Positions 15,714 through 23,081 of a DNA stretch of 64,000 nt are shown in pieces. The position numbers were made by a program, and so were the translations under genes. Source of the DNA: Clostridia bacterium (GTDB lineage: Bacteria > Bacillota > Clostridia > Christensenellales > Borkfalkiaceae); the NCBI GenBank assembly GCA_017465865.1, contig JAFTVF010000003.1, forward strand, positions 62,001 through 126,000. Direction: 5' to 3'. The notes beneath the pieces are model-generated. The model ran no database searches. It worked only from the letters and a program-made list of their open reading frames with translations, and was not told the DNA's origin. Positions within the stretch are counted from its first letter, which is position 1, and each line of letters begins with the position of its first letter.

Positions 15714-15742
15714 AAAGAACGGCGTTTTGCCGTTCTTTTCTG
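15714..15742 (+). terminator. terminator ending the phage module
   Basis: A 10-bp perfect stem AAAGAACGGC (15714-15723) with GCCGTTCTTT (15729-15738), loop GTTTT, then TTCT. Confidence 0.85.
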
Positions 15743-15782
15743 CGTTATTCGGGAAAGTGCGTGAAAAAGCCCGTTCGTTTTC

Positions 15783-15811
15783 TTGCGTTTTTTGCGGAAA
15801 TTTGGTATACT
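15783..15811 (+). promoter_or_regulatory. promoter of dut-trmB
   Basis: TTGCGT (15783-15788), 17 bases, TATACT (15806-15811), 52 bases before the dut ATG. It shows dut is transcribed separately from the phage module. Confidence 0.65.
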
Positions 15812-15863
15812 GTAAAGGAAAAACAAGGGCAAAAGCGAATTTTGCCGAAAAAGGAGAAAAAAT

Positions 15864-16304
15864 ATGCCTGTGATCGCAGTGAAGAAGTTGGACGAAAGAG
15901 CCGTGTTGCCTACCTACGGGTCGGCGTTTGCCGCGGGTGCGGATCTGTACGCGCTTGCCGACGAGGAGATCGTGTTTTTGCCCGGGGAAACGAAATTCGT
16001 AAGAACGGGGCTGGCTATGGAGATCCCCGAGGGCTATGCGGGGCTGATCTACGCGCGCAGCGGGCTTGCGTGCAAGCGCGGGCTTGCGCCTGCGAATAAG
16101 GTCGGGGTCGTCGATTCCGATTACCGCGGGGAAGTGATGGTGGCGTTGCATAACCATTCGGATAAGGAACAGCGGGTAGCCGTCGGCGAACGCATTGCAC
16201 AGCTCGTCGTTGCGCCTTTCTTAAAAGCGGAGTTCGAAGAAGTGGAGGAACTCAACGAAACGGTAAGAGGCGAGGGCGGCTTCGGGAGCACGGGCAGAAA
16301 GTAA
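15864..16304 (+). CDS. dut: dUTP diphosphatase
   Basis: It hydrolyses dUTP to dUMP and diphosphate in the cytoplasm, keeping uracil out of DNA and feeding thymidylate synthesis. All five trimeric dUTPase motifs are visible: AGADLYA (1), ARSGLA (2), GVVDSDYRGE (3), ERIAQLVV (4) and RGEGGFGSTG (5). The 146-residue length is normal. AAAAAGGAGAAA precedes the ATG. It is common both in hosts and in phages. Here it has its own promoter after the phage terminator and is followed 17 bases on by trmB, so a host role is more likely. Confidence 0.95.
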   Translation: MPVIAVKKLDERAVLPTYGSAFAAGADLYALADEEIVFLPGETKFVRTGLAMEIPEGYAGLIYARSGLACKRGLAPANKVGVVDSDYRGEVMVALHNHSDKEQRVAVGERIAQLVVAPFLKAEFEEVEELNETVRGEGGFGSTGRK

Positions 16305-16321
16305 TTTAGTTAGGTGTCGTT

Positions 16322-17020
16322 ATGTCGATGAGAATGAGAAAAAAGAGGAACTTCGACGCGCGCATGGACGCGTGCGCCGATTTGTTGATCGCGCGCGGTG
16401 CGAACGGGATACTCAATATGAAAGAGGCGGCGGAAAACTATCGTGCGTTGGCGGATTTTGACGCGGCGTTCGGGGAAGCATTGAAAGGTGCGCCCGTCGT
16501 TTTGGAGATCGGCTGCGGGAAAGGCGGGTTCGTGATCGAGCTTGCCAAAAAACAGCCCGAAGCGCGGTATCTTGCTTTGGAGAAGATGAGCAACGTTATT
16601 TTAACGCCGATGGAAGAGGTGAAAAAGCAGGGCGTGGAGAATATCCGTTTTTTGAATATCCGCGCGGAGTGTTTGCCTTGCTATATCCCCGAGGGGAGCT
16701 TGGACGCGATCTATTTGAATTTTTCCACGCCCCTGCCTAAGCTGGGGTACGCGACCCAAAGACTTACCCATCGGAACTTTCTCGAAGTATATAAAAAGCT
16801 CCTGAAAAAAGGCGGGCGGATCTTGCAAAAGACGGACGATCGGGATTTCTTCGAGTTTTCGTTGGAGGAATACGCGGCGTGCGGGTTTGCGCTCGAAAAG
16901 GTGGATTACGATTTGCATAAAGCGGGCAATCCCGAATGGAATATCGTTACCGAGTACGAGCAAAAATGGGTGGAGAGAGGTCTGCCTATCCATCGCGTAG
17001 AGGCGGTGTATAACGGTTGA
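16322..17020 (+). CDS. trmB: tRNA (guanine-N7)-methyltransferase, atypical
   Basis: TrmB methylates G46 in the variable loop of tRNAs using S-adenosylmethionine. Seen in 232 residues: the SAM-binding motif LEIGCGKGGF (about 61), LNFS at about 137, QKTDDRDFFEFSLEEY, and the C-terminal IVTEYEQKW. Oddly, the catalytic loop that usually reads DPWPK-x-RH-x-KRRL here reads TPLPKLGYATQRL. The usual Asp, Trp, His and basic residues are replaced, as is the acidic residue usually seen in the IEL motif (here LEK). The ribosome site is weak. Either activity is altered or the target differs. Confidence 0.8.
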   Translation: MSMRMRKKRNFDARMDACADLLIARGANGILNMKEAAENYRALADFDAAFGEALKGAPVVLEIGCGKGGFVIELAKKQPEARYLALEKMSNVILTPMEEVKKQGVENIRFLNIRAECLPCYIPEGSLDAIYLNFSTPLPKLGYATQRLTHRNFLEVYKKLLKKGGRILQKTDDRDFFEFSLEEYAACGFALEKVDYDLHKAGNPEWNIVTEYEQKWVERGLPIHRVEAVYNG

Positions 17021-17040
17021 TATATGCCCGTAAGGGCAAG

Positions 17041-17075
17041 CGTCGTAAAAGCGGATCATTCCGCTTTTTTCGACG
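17041..17075 (+). terminator. terminator after trmB
   Basis: AAAAGCGG (17047-17054), loop ATCATT, CCGCTTTT with further T; outer pairing CGTCG...CGACG extends the stem. Confidence 0.7.
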
Positions 17076-17098
17076 GGATTTTTCGGATAGGATAGGAA

Positions 17099-18088
17099 AT
17101 GAAAAGGTTGAAAAAACGCGCGTTTGCGCTGGTCGTTGCGGCGTTGGTTACGGGTACGCTCATAGGCTGTAAAAAGGAACGGGAAAAAGAGCTGACGGTG
17201 TATATGCCCGACGGCGCGCCCGCGCTTGCGCTCGCGGGAATGATGGCGGGGGATACCAAAGACGACGGGATTGCTTATCGCGTGGTATCGCCGAGCGTGA
17301 TCGCGACGAAAGTTACGAATATAGATACGGAAAAAAACGCCGACGTGTGCGTGATGCCGATCACCGCGGCGAGCAAGCTGTTGGGTAGCGGCGAAAACTA
17401 TCAAATGCTGGGCGCGGTAACGCACGGAAATTTATACATGGTCGCAAAAACCGCGGAAACGCTGTCGTCGCTTGTCGGAAAGACGGTAGGGGTGTTGCAG
17501 ATCAACGAAGTGCCCGGGCTGACCTTTAAGGCGGTATTGAACAAATACGGGCTTTCGTGGCAGGAAGTGAGCGAGGGACAGGAAAAGGCGGCGGATAAGG
17601 TCAATCTCGTTGCGATCACGGGCGCGGACGCGGTCGGGGTCGTACAGGCGGACTGTTTCGTGATCGCAGAGCCTGCGGCGAGCGCGCAACGCCAAAAGGG
17701 CTATGCGATCGTCGGGGATATTCAGGCGTTGTACGGCGGTGAGGACGGGTATACGCAAGCGGTAGCGGTGGCGAAGACCTCGCTGACGGCGGACGGCGCT
17801 TGGGTAACGGAATTTACGGAAAAGCTGAAAAACTCAATAGAATGGCTGAAAACGGCGGACGGCGCGCAGATCGTATCGGCGGTGGGCGCGCATATGGAGG
17901 ACGGGGGCATGGCGACTTCGTTGAAAGCGCCCTTGCTTTCGGCGGAGGTCGTGGCGCGGTGCGGGGTGCGGTTTACCGAAGCCGTTTCTTGCAAAGCGGC
18001 GACGGAGGAGTTTTTGCGGGCGTTGCTTGCAGTCAACGAGAAAGCGGCGGCGATACCGCAATCGGCGTTCTATTATACGGCGGAATAA
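17099..18088 (+). CDS. ABC importer substrate-binding lipoprotein (SsuA/NMT1-like)
   Basis: The 329-residue product has a lipobox LIGC with Cys24. The mature part has the two-lobe periplasmic-binding fold of the SsuA/TauA/ThiY group (LTVYMPDGAPALALAG, ADVCVMPITAASKLL, VGKTVGVLQINEVPG, ADCFVIAEPAASAQRQ). It is anchored outside the membrane and passes ligand to the permease just downstream (four bases apart). Ligands in this group include sulfonates, nitrate and pyrimidine precursors of thiamine. No TPP riboswitch or other clue is present, so the substrate stays open. Confidence 0.85.
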   Translation: MKRLKKRAFALVVAALVTGTLIGCKKEREKELTVYMPDGAPALALAGMMAGDTKDDGIAYRVVSPSVIATKVTNIDTEKNADVCVMPITAASKLLGSGENYQMLGAVTHGNLYMVAKTAETLSSLVGKTVGVLQINEVPGLTFKAVLNKYGLSWQEVSEGQEKAADKVNLVAITGADAVGVVQADCFVIAEPAASAQRQKGYAIVGDIQALYGGEDGYTQAVAVAKTSLTADGAWVTEFTEKLKNSIEWLKTADGAQIVSAVGAHMEDGGMATSLKAPLLSAEVVARCGVRFTEAVSCKAATEEFLRALLAVNEKAAAIPQSAFYYTAE

Positions 18089-18091
18089 ACC

Positions 18092-18847
18092 ATGAAAAAA
18101 ACGCTCTTAAAAAACGGAATACAGGCGGTCGTTTTGCTCGCGCTCGTTCTGGGGGTGTGGGCAATCGCCTATTTTGCGGCGGGGAACGAATTGCTCGTGC
18201 CCGCTTTTTCCAATTGTATGAAAGAGCTTTTGGGGTTGCTAACGCAAGGCGGGTTTTGGCAGAGCGTGGGGAATACCTTATTAAGAACCCTGCTGGCGTT
18301 TGGCATAGCGTTGGTTTTGGCGGTTATTTTTGCGGTGCTTGCGTGCGTGTATCCTAAGATAGGACGGGGCGTTTCGCTTCTCGCTTCCGTGTTTCGGACT
18401 TTACCGACCTTAGCGGTGGCGCTGATCCTGCTCGTATGGTGGGGCGCGGACGACGCGCCCGTCGCCGTGGCGTTTTTATCCCTGTTTCCGATGCTGTATA
18501 CGGGGATATTGGCGGCGCTGTCGCAGGTGGACGGCGAATTGATCGAAATGAGCCGCGTATACAAAGTCCCCGTAAAAAAACGGATAACGAGGCTGTATCT
18601 GCCCTCTGCCGCGCCGTACGCGTTGCGCGAGGCGGGCTCGGCGGCGGCGTTTGCATTAAAGCTCGTCGTTTCCGCAGAAGTGCTCGTCAATACCTATAAA
18701 AGCCTCGGCGGTATGATGCAGGAAGCGCGGATCTATCTGGATATCCCCGTTTTGTTTGCGCTCGTTTGCGTAACGACGGTGCTGGGCGTGGCGATAGAGC
18801 TTGCTTGCGGGCTGATCGCGCGCGCGGTCGAAAGGAGGGTGAAATGA
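18092..18847 (+). CDS. ABC importer permease (SsuC-like)
   Basis: The 251-residue product has about six membrane helices and the cytoplasmic EAA loop (LREAGSAAAFALKLVVSAEV, about 178-197), which docks the ATPase. It belongs to the BPD_transp_1 family of nitrate/sulfonate/thiamine-precursor transporters. Its stop codon overlaps the ATG of the ATPase gene (ATGA at 18844-18847), so the two are translationally coupled. Confidence 0.85.
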   Translation: MKKTLLKNGIQAVVLLALVLGVWAIAYFAAGNELLVPAFSNCMKELLGLLTQGGFWQSVGNTLLRTLLAFGIALVLAVIFAVLACVYPKIGRGVSLLASVFRTLPTLAVALILLVWWGADDAPVAVAFLSLFPMLYTGILAALSQVDGELIEMSRVYKVPVKKRITRLYLPSAAPYALREAGSAAAFALKLVVSAEVLVNTYKSLGGMMQEARIYLDIPVLFALVCVTTVLGVAIELACGLIARAVERRVK

Positions 18848-19509
18848 AGATTTGCGCGTCCAAGTCCTACGGGTCGAAAACGGTATTTGAAAATTTTGCG
18901 CTGGATATCAAAGACGGGGAGATTTTATGCGTGCTCGGGCGATCGGGCAGCGGAAAAACCACGCTGTTGAATATTCTTGCGGGACTGACGGAATTTTCAG
19001 GACAAACGGAGGGCGTGCCCGAGCGCGTGGGGTATATTTTTCAAGAGCCGAGACTGCTCCCTAACCTCACGGTAGCGGAAAATCTCGCGTATATCGGGGC
19101 GGCGAACGCAGAGATAGATGAAATTTTACGGAAAACGGAGCTGCTTGGTTTGAAAGACAAACGCCCGAAAGAACTTTCGGGCGGTGAGAAACAGCGGGTA
19201 TCGATTGCGCGGGCGTTTTTAAGCGACGCGCCGTTGCTGCTGCTCGACGAGCCGTTTTCGTCGCTTGACACCGCGCTCAAAATCCGTCTGTCGCGGGTGT
19301 TTGCGGAACTGTGGCAAGAGAAAAAACGCACGGCGGTATTCGTTACGCACGATATCGAAGAGGCGTGGATGCTGGCGCACCGTATCGTTATGATCGAGGA
19401 CGGTGAAATCTCCGCGGAGTTCCGTTTGGACGATAGCGCGTTGCCCCGCGAGTACGGAGCGGGCGCGGAGCTGAAACGAAAAGTGATTTCGGAAATGTTG
19501 AAAAAATAG
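18844..19509 (+). CDS. ABC importer ATPase (SsuB-like)
   Basis: The 221-residue product (MKICASKSYGSKTVFENF) shows Walker A GRSGSGKTT (about 33), Q-loop FQEPRLLPN, signature LSGGEKQR (about 112), Walker B LLLLDEPFSS and the H-loop VTHD. The ATG at 18844 follows AGGAGGGTG; a longer frame opening at 18766 is within the permease gene and was rejected. It powers the importer encoded by the two preceding genes. Confidence 0.9.
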   Translation: MKICASKSYGSKTVFENFALDIKDGEILCVLGRSGSGKTTLLNILAGLTEFSGQTEGVPERVGYIFQEPRLLPNLTVAENLAYIGAANAEIDEILRKTELLGLKDKRPKELSGGEKQRVSIARAFLSDAPLLLLDEPFSSLDTALKIRLSRVFAELWQEKKRTAVFVTHDIEEAWMLAHRIVMIEDGEISAEFRLDDSALPREYGAGAELKRKVISEMLKK

Positions 19510-19510
19510 A

Positions 19511-19536
19511 AAACGGCGCGAATAGCGTCGTTTTTC
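19511..19536 (+). terminator. terminator of the ABC importer operon
   Basis: AACGGCGC (19512-19519), loop GAATA, GCGTCGTT (19525-19532) with one wobble pair, followed by T. Confidence 0.7.
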
Positions 19537-19588
19537 CGTATATGCGGGCTTGGGCATATTTTTTATGGAAAACGGTCCGTTTAATCGC

Positions 19589-19617
19589 TTGTTTTTATCG
19601 ATATTTTTGTGTATAAT
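19589..19617 (+). promoter_or_regulatory. promoter of rex
   Basis: TTGTTT (19589-19594), 17 bases, TATAAT (19612-19617). No TTGTTAAnnnnTTAACAA-type Rex operator was seen here. Confidence 0.65.
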
Positions 19618-19646
19618 GATAGGAGAAAGAAAAAAGGAGCAGGGGT

Positions 19647-20303
19647 ATGAAGAAACAGGAGAATAGAGAGATAAAAGAGATATCCAAAGCGACGATCGCG
19701 AGAATGCCGTTGTATCTGCATTTTTTACAGGAAGAAAATTCCAAGGGCGCGCAATACATTTCCTCGACGGTGATTGCACAAAATATTTCCGTATCGTCGG
19801 TACTTGTACGAAAGGATCTCGCGCTGGTATCCTCGGAGGCGGGCAGACCGCGCTTGGGGTTTGCGATCAGCCGTTTGATCGTCGATATCGAGAAATTCCT
19901 CGGCTACGACAGTCTTTCCGACGCCGTGATCGTCGGCGCGGGGGGCTTGGGCAGGGCGTTCCTCGGCTACGAGGGGTTCAAAAACAACGGGCTGAATATC
20001 GTTGCGGCGTTCGACGTTTCGGAAAAGCTCGTCGGGACGACGGTGGCGGATAAAAAGATACTGCCGCTGTCCGCGCTTGGCGAGTTCGTGCGCGAGCATA
20101 ATATCCGTATCGGGATTATCACCGTACCCAAGCACGCGGCGCAGGAGGTTTTGAACCAAATGGCGGCGGCGGGGATAAAAGCGGTGTGGAATTTTGCGCC
20201 CGCGCCCTTGCGCGCGCCGAAAGATATCGTGCTGAAAACGGAGGACTTGGCGGCGTCGCTTGCGATGCTTGCGGGGAAGTTGTACAAGACGAACGGTTTG
20301 TAA
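19647..20303 (+). CDS. rex: redox-sensing repressor Rex
   Basis: Rex binds DNA when the NADH/NAD+ ratio is low and releases fermentation genes when NADH builds up. The 218-residue product has the N-terminal winged helix (SKATIARMPLYLHFL, ISSTVIAQNISVSSVLVRKD), the Rossmann motif GAGGLGRAFLGY (about 95) and the C-terminal swapped helix (AASLAMLAGKLYKTNGL). It lies directly before adhE and the [FeFe] hydrogenase gene, both typical Rex targets, which supports the assignment. Confidence 0.92.
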   Translation: MKKQENREIKEISKATIARMPLYLHFLQEENSKGAQYISSTVIAQNISVSSVLVRKDLALVSSEAGRPRLGFAISRLIVDIEKFLGYDSLSDAVIVGAGGLGRAFLGYEGFKNNGLNIVAAFDVSEKLVGTTVADKKILPLSALGEFVREHNIRIGIITVPKHAAQEVLNQMAAAGIKAVWNFAPAPLRAPKDIVLKTEDLAASLAMLAGKLYKTNGL

Positions 20304-20352
20304 TACGCTCGTCTTTATTGCGTTTTGATAGACGGGCGCGATAAGGAGGAGT

Positions 20353-22977
20353 ATGACGAAAACCAAAGACTTGACAGTAGGCGACGAGGAGGGCTTGAAA
20401 GCGCTCCTGAAACGGGTGCGGAGGGCGCAGGAGGAATTTTCGAGCTATCCGCAAGAGAAAGTAGACGAGATATTCAAGGCGGCGGCGACGGCGGCGAACG
20501 GGGCGAGGATCACGCTCGCGGAAATGGCTGTCGAGGAAACGGGTATGGGCGTGTTCGAGGACAAGGTGCTGAAAAACCATTACGCCGCCGAATATATTTA
20601 TAACCGATACAAAGATGAAAAGACCTGCGGCGTGATCGAGCGCGACGAGGCGGGCGGGTATACGCGGATCGCGGAATCGATCGGCGTGGCGGCGGCGGTC
20701 GTGCCGACTACCAACCCGACTTCCACGGCGATTTTCAAGGCGCTGATTTGCTTAAAGACCCGAAACGGGCTGATCATCTCCCCGCACCCGCGCGCGAAAA
20801 ACTGTACGATCGAGGCGGCGAAAACCGTGCTTGCGGCGGCGGTGGAAGCGGGCGCGCCCAAGGACGTTATCGGCTGGATAGACGAGCCGTCGGTGGCGCT
20901 TTCGGCGCTATTGATGAAAGAATCGGATATCATCGTCGCCACGGGCGGACCTGCGATGGTGCGCGCGGCGTACTCGTCGGGGAAACCCGCGATCGGCGTT
21001 GGCGCAGGCAATACCCCTGCCGTGATCGACCGCTCGGCGGATATACGGCTTGCCGTCGCTTCGATTATCCATTCCAAGACCTTCGATAACGGCGTGATCT
21101 GCGCTTCCGAACAGGCGGTCGTGGTCGCGAAAGAGATCTACGAGGATTTCAAAAAAGAAATGCAGGCGCAAGGCTGTTATTTCCTGAATGAGGACGAAAC
21201 GCAAAAGGTGCGCGAGATCATGTTCGGCGGCGGGGTTTTGAACGCCAAGATCGTCGGGCAAACGGCGAAAACGATCGCGGGGCTTTGCGGTATCGCCGTC
21301 GGGGAACAGGTCAAAGTGCTCGTGGGCGAGGTATCGTCAACGGGCGACGACGAGCCGTTCTCCAAGGAAAAGCTCTCGCCCGTTTTGGCTATGTACAAAG
21401 CAAAAGATTTCAACGACGGGCTGGACAAAGCCGATGCGCTCGTGCGCGGCGGCGGGTTCGGGCATACGACCGCGATCTATATCGACGAACACGCGGCGAA
21501 AGACCGTTTACAGGCGTTCTGCGAGCGCATGAAAACCTGCCGTATCCTCGTCAACACCCCTGCGGCGCAGGGCGGTATCGGGGATCTGTACAATTTCCGT
21601 CTGACCCCGTCTTTGACTTTGGGTTGCGGGTCTTGGGGCGGTAACAGCGTATGTGAAAACGTCGGGATCAGCGAGCTGATCAATATCAAAACGGTGGCGG
21701 AACGCAGGGAGAATATGCTGTGGTTTCGCGCGCCCGAGAAAGTGTATTTCAAACGCGGGTGTCTTGCGACGGCGCTTAAAGAGCTGGGCGCGGAGGTATA
21801 CGGCTGTCGCAGGGCGTTCGTCGTTACCGACGAATTCCTGTATAAAAACGGCGTGGCGAAAAAGATCACGGACGAGCTGGATAAGCTCGGGATCGTGCGT
21901 ACGGAATTTTTCGAAGTAACGCCCGACCCTACGCTGGCTTGCGCGAGAGAGGGCGCGCGGCGTATGACGGAGTTCTCGCCCGACTGTATTATCGCGGTGG
22001 GCGGCGGCTCGCCCATGGACGCGGCGAAGATTATGTGGGTATTATACGAACACCCCTCCGCGCGGTTCGAGGATCTTGCCATGCGGTTTATGGATATCCG
22101 AAAACGGGTATACGGTTTCCCGAAAATGGGCAAAAAAGCCGTATTCGTCGCCGTGCCGACGACGGCGGGCACGGGCAGCGAGGTAACCCCGTTCGCGGTA
22201 ATCACGGACGAAAAAACGGGCGAAAAATACCCGCTTGCGGATTACGAACTGATGCCCACGATGGCGGTGTGCGACGTGGAGCTTATGCTCGATATCCCGC
22301 CTCGGCTGACGGCGTACGCGGGGTTCGACGCGCTCTCGCACGCGATCGAGGCGGTGGCTTCGGTCGTCGCTTCCGACTACACGAACGGGCTTGCGATCGA
22401 GGCGATTTCCCTGCTCGTCGAATACCTGCCTAAGGCGTATAAATCGGGCAGAGCGGATATCCTCGCGCGGGAAAAGGTAGCCAACGCCGCCACGATGTCG
22501 GGTATGGCGTTCGCGAACGCGTTTTTGGGGGTGTGCCATTCGATGGCGCATAAGCTGGGCGCGCGGTGGCATTTGCCGCACGGTATGGCAAACTCGCTGT
22601 TGCTCGTAGAAGTGATGCGGTTTAACGCTTCGCCCGTGCCTGAGAAGATGGGCACGTTCCCGCAGTACGCCTATCCCGATTGCTTGGCGAGGTATGCGCG
22701 CGTGGCGCGGTCGATCGGCTGTAAGGGAGAAACGGACGAGGAATTATTTGAAGCCTTGATCGCGAAGGTCGAGGAAGTGCAGACCGCGCTGGATATCCCG
22801 AAAACGATCAAAGAGGCGATCGGGGATAAGGGCACGGAGCAGGAATTTTTGGACGGCTTGGACAAGATGAGCCGCGACGCGTTCGACGACCAGTGCACGG
22901 GCGCGAACCCGAGGTATCCGCTCGTGAAAGAAATACGGGAAATGTATTTGCGGGCGTATTACGGAGCTTCTCGGTAA
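20353..22977 (+). CDS. adhE: bifunctional acetaldehyde-CoA/alcohol dehydrogenase
   Basis: It reduces acetyl-CoA to acetaldehyde and then to ethanol, regenerating two NAD+; AdhE usually forms spirosomes in the cytoplasm. In 874 residues the N-terminal ALDH domain (1-440) shows the catalytic Cys in ICASEQ (about 250), and the C-terminal iron-dependent ADH domain shows GGGSPMDAAK (about 550), FDALSHAIEA (about 657) and CHSMAHKLGA...HLPHGMAN (about 729) with the Fe-binding His residues. Length and motifs are complete. AAGGAGG is at 20344-20350. It follows rex by 49 bases and may be read from the rex promoter. Confidence 0.95.
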   Translation: MTKTKDLTVGDEEGLKALLKRVRRAQEEFSSYPQEKVDEIFKAAATAANGARITLAEMAVEETGMGVFEDKVLKNHYAAEYIYNRYKDEKTCGVIERDEAGGYTRIAESIGVAAAVVPTTNPTSTAIFKALICLKTRNGLIISPHPRAKNCTIEAAKTVLAAAVEAGAPKDVIGWIDEPSVALSALLMKESDIIVATGGPAMVRAAYSSGKPAIGVGAGNTPAVIDRSADIRLAVASIIHSKTFDNGVICASEQAVVVAKEIYEDFKKEMQAQGCYFLNEDETQKVREIMFGGGVLNAKIVGQTAKTIAGLCGIAVGEQVKVLVGEVSSTGDDEPFSKEKLSPVLAMYKAKDFNDGLDKADALVRGGGFGHTTAIYIDEHAAKDRLQAFCERMKTCRILVNTPAAQGGIGDLYNFRLTPSLTLGCGSWGGNSVCENVGISELINIKTVAERRENMLWFRAPEKVYFKRGCLATALKELGAEVYGCRRAFVVTDEFLYKNGVAKKITDELDKLGIVRTEFFEVTPDPTLACAREGARRMTEFSPDCIIAVGGGSPMDAAKIMWVLYEHPSARFEDLAMRFMDIRKRVYGFPKMGKKAVFVAVPTTAGTGSEVTPFAVITDEKTGEKYPLADYELMPTMAVCDVELMLDIPPRLTAYAGFDALSHAIEAVASVVASDYTNGLAIEAISLLVEYLPKAYKSGRADILAREKVANAATMSGMAFANAFLGVCHSMAHKLGARWHLPHGMANSLLLVEVMRFNASPVPEKMGTFPQYAYPDCLARYARVARSIGCKGETDEELFEALIAKVEEVQTALDIPKTIKEAIGDKGTEQEFLDGLDKMSRDAFDDQCTGANPRYPLVKEIREMYLRAYYGASR

Positions 22978-23003
22978 TGGAAAATAAAATCAAATAAAAT
23001 CAG

Positions 23004-23043
23004 GCGCGGAAGAATTGACAAATTCCGCGCTTTGTTATATAAT
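23004..23043 (+). promoter_or_regulatory. consensus promoter inside a palindrome, before the hydrogenase gene
   Basis: TTGACA (23015-23020), 17 bases, TATAAT (23038-23043) is a perfect SigA consensus. The -35 box lies in the loop of an inverted repeat, GCGCGGAA (23004-23011) with TTCCGCGC (23023-23030). The repeat could be an operator over the promoter, the terminator of adhE (followed by TTTGTTAT), or both. Confidence 0.8.
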
Positions 23044-23081
23044 GAAACGGATAGAACCTATGAAAAAAGGAGATACCGAAG

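Noticed and set aside
15864..16304. dut as part of the phage module
   Set aside because: A strong terminator (15714-15742) and a separate promoter (15783-15811) lie between, and it is followed by host tRNA-modification and transport genes. A phage origin cannot be fully excluded.
17021..17098. TPP or other riboswitch before the SsuA-like importer
   Set aside because: The gap holds only the trmB terminator; there is no room for a riboswitch.
20304..20352. Rex operator before adhE
   Set aside because: No sequence close to TTGTTAA-N4-TTAACAA is present in this gap.
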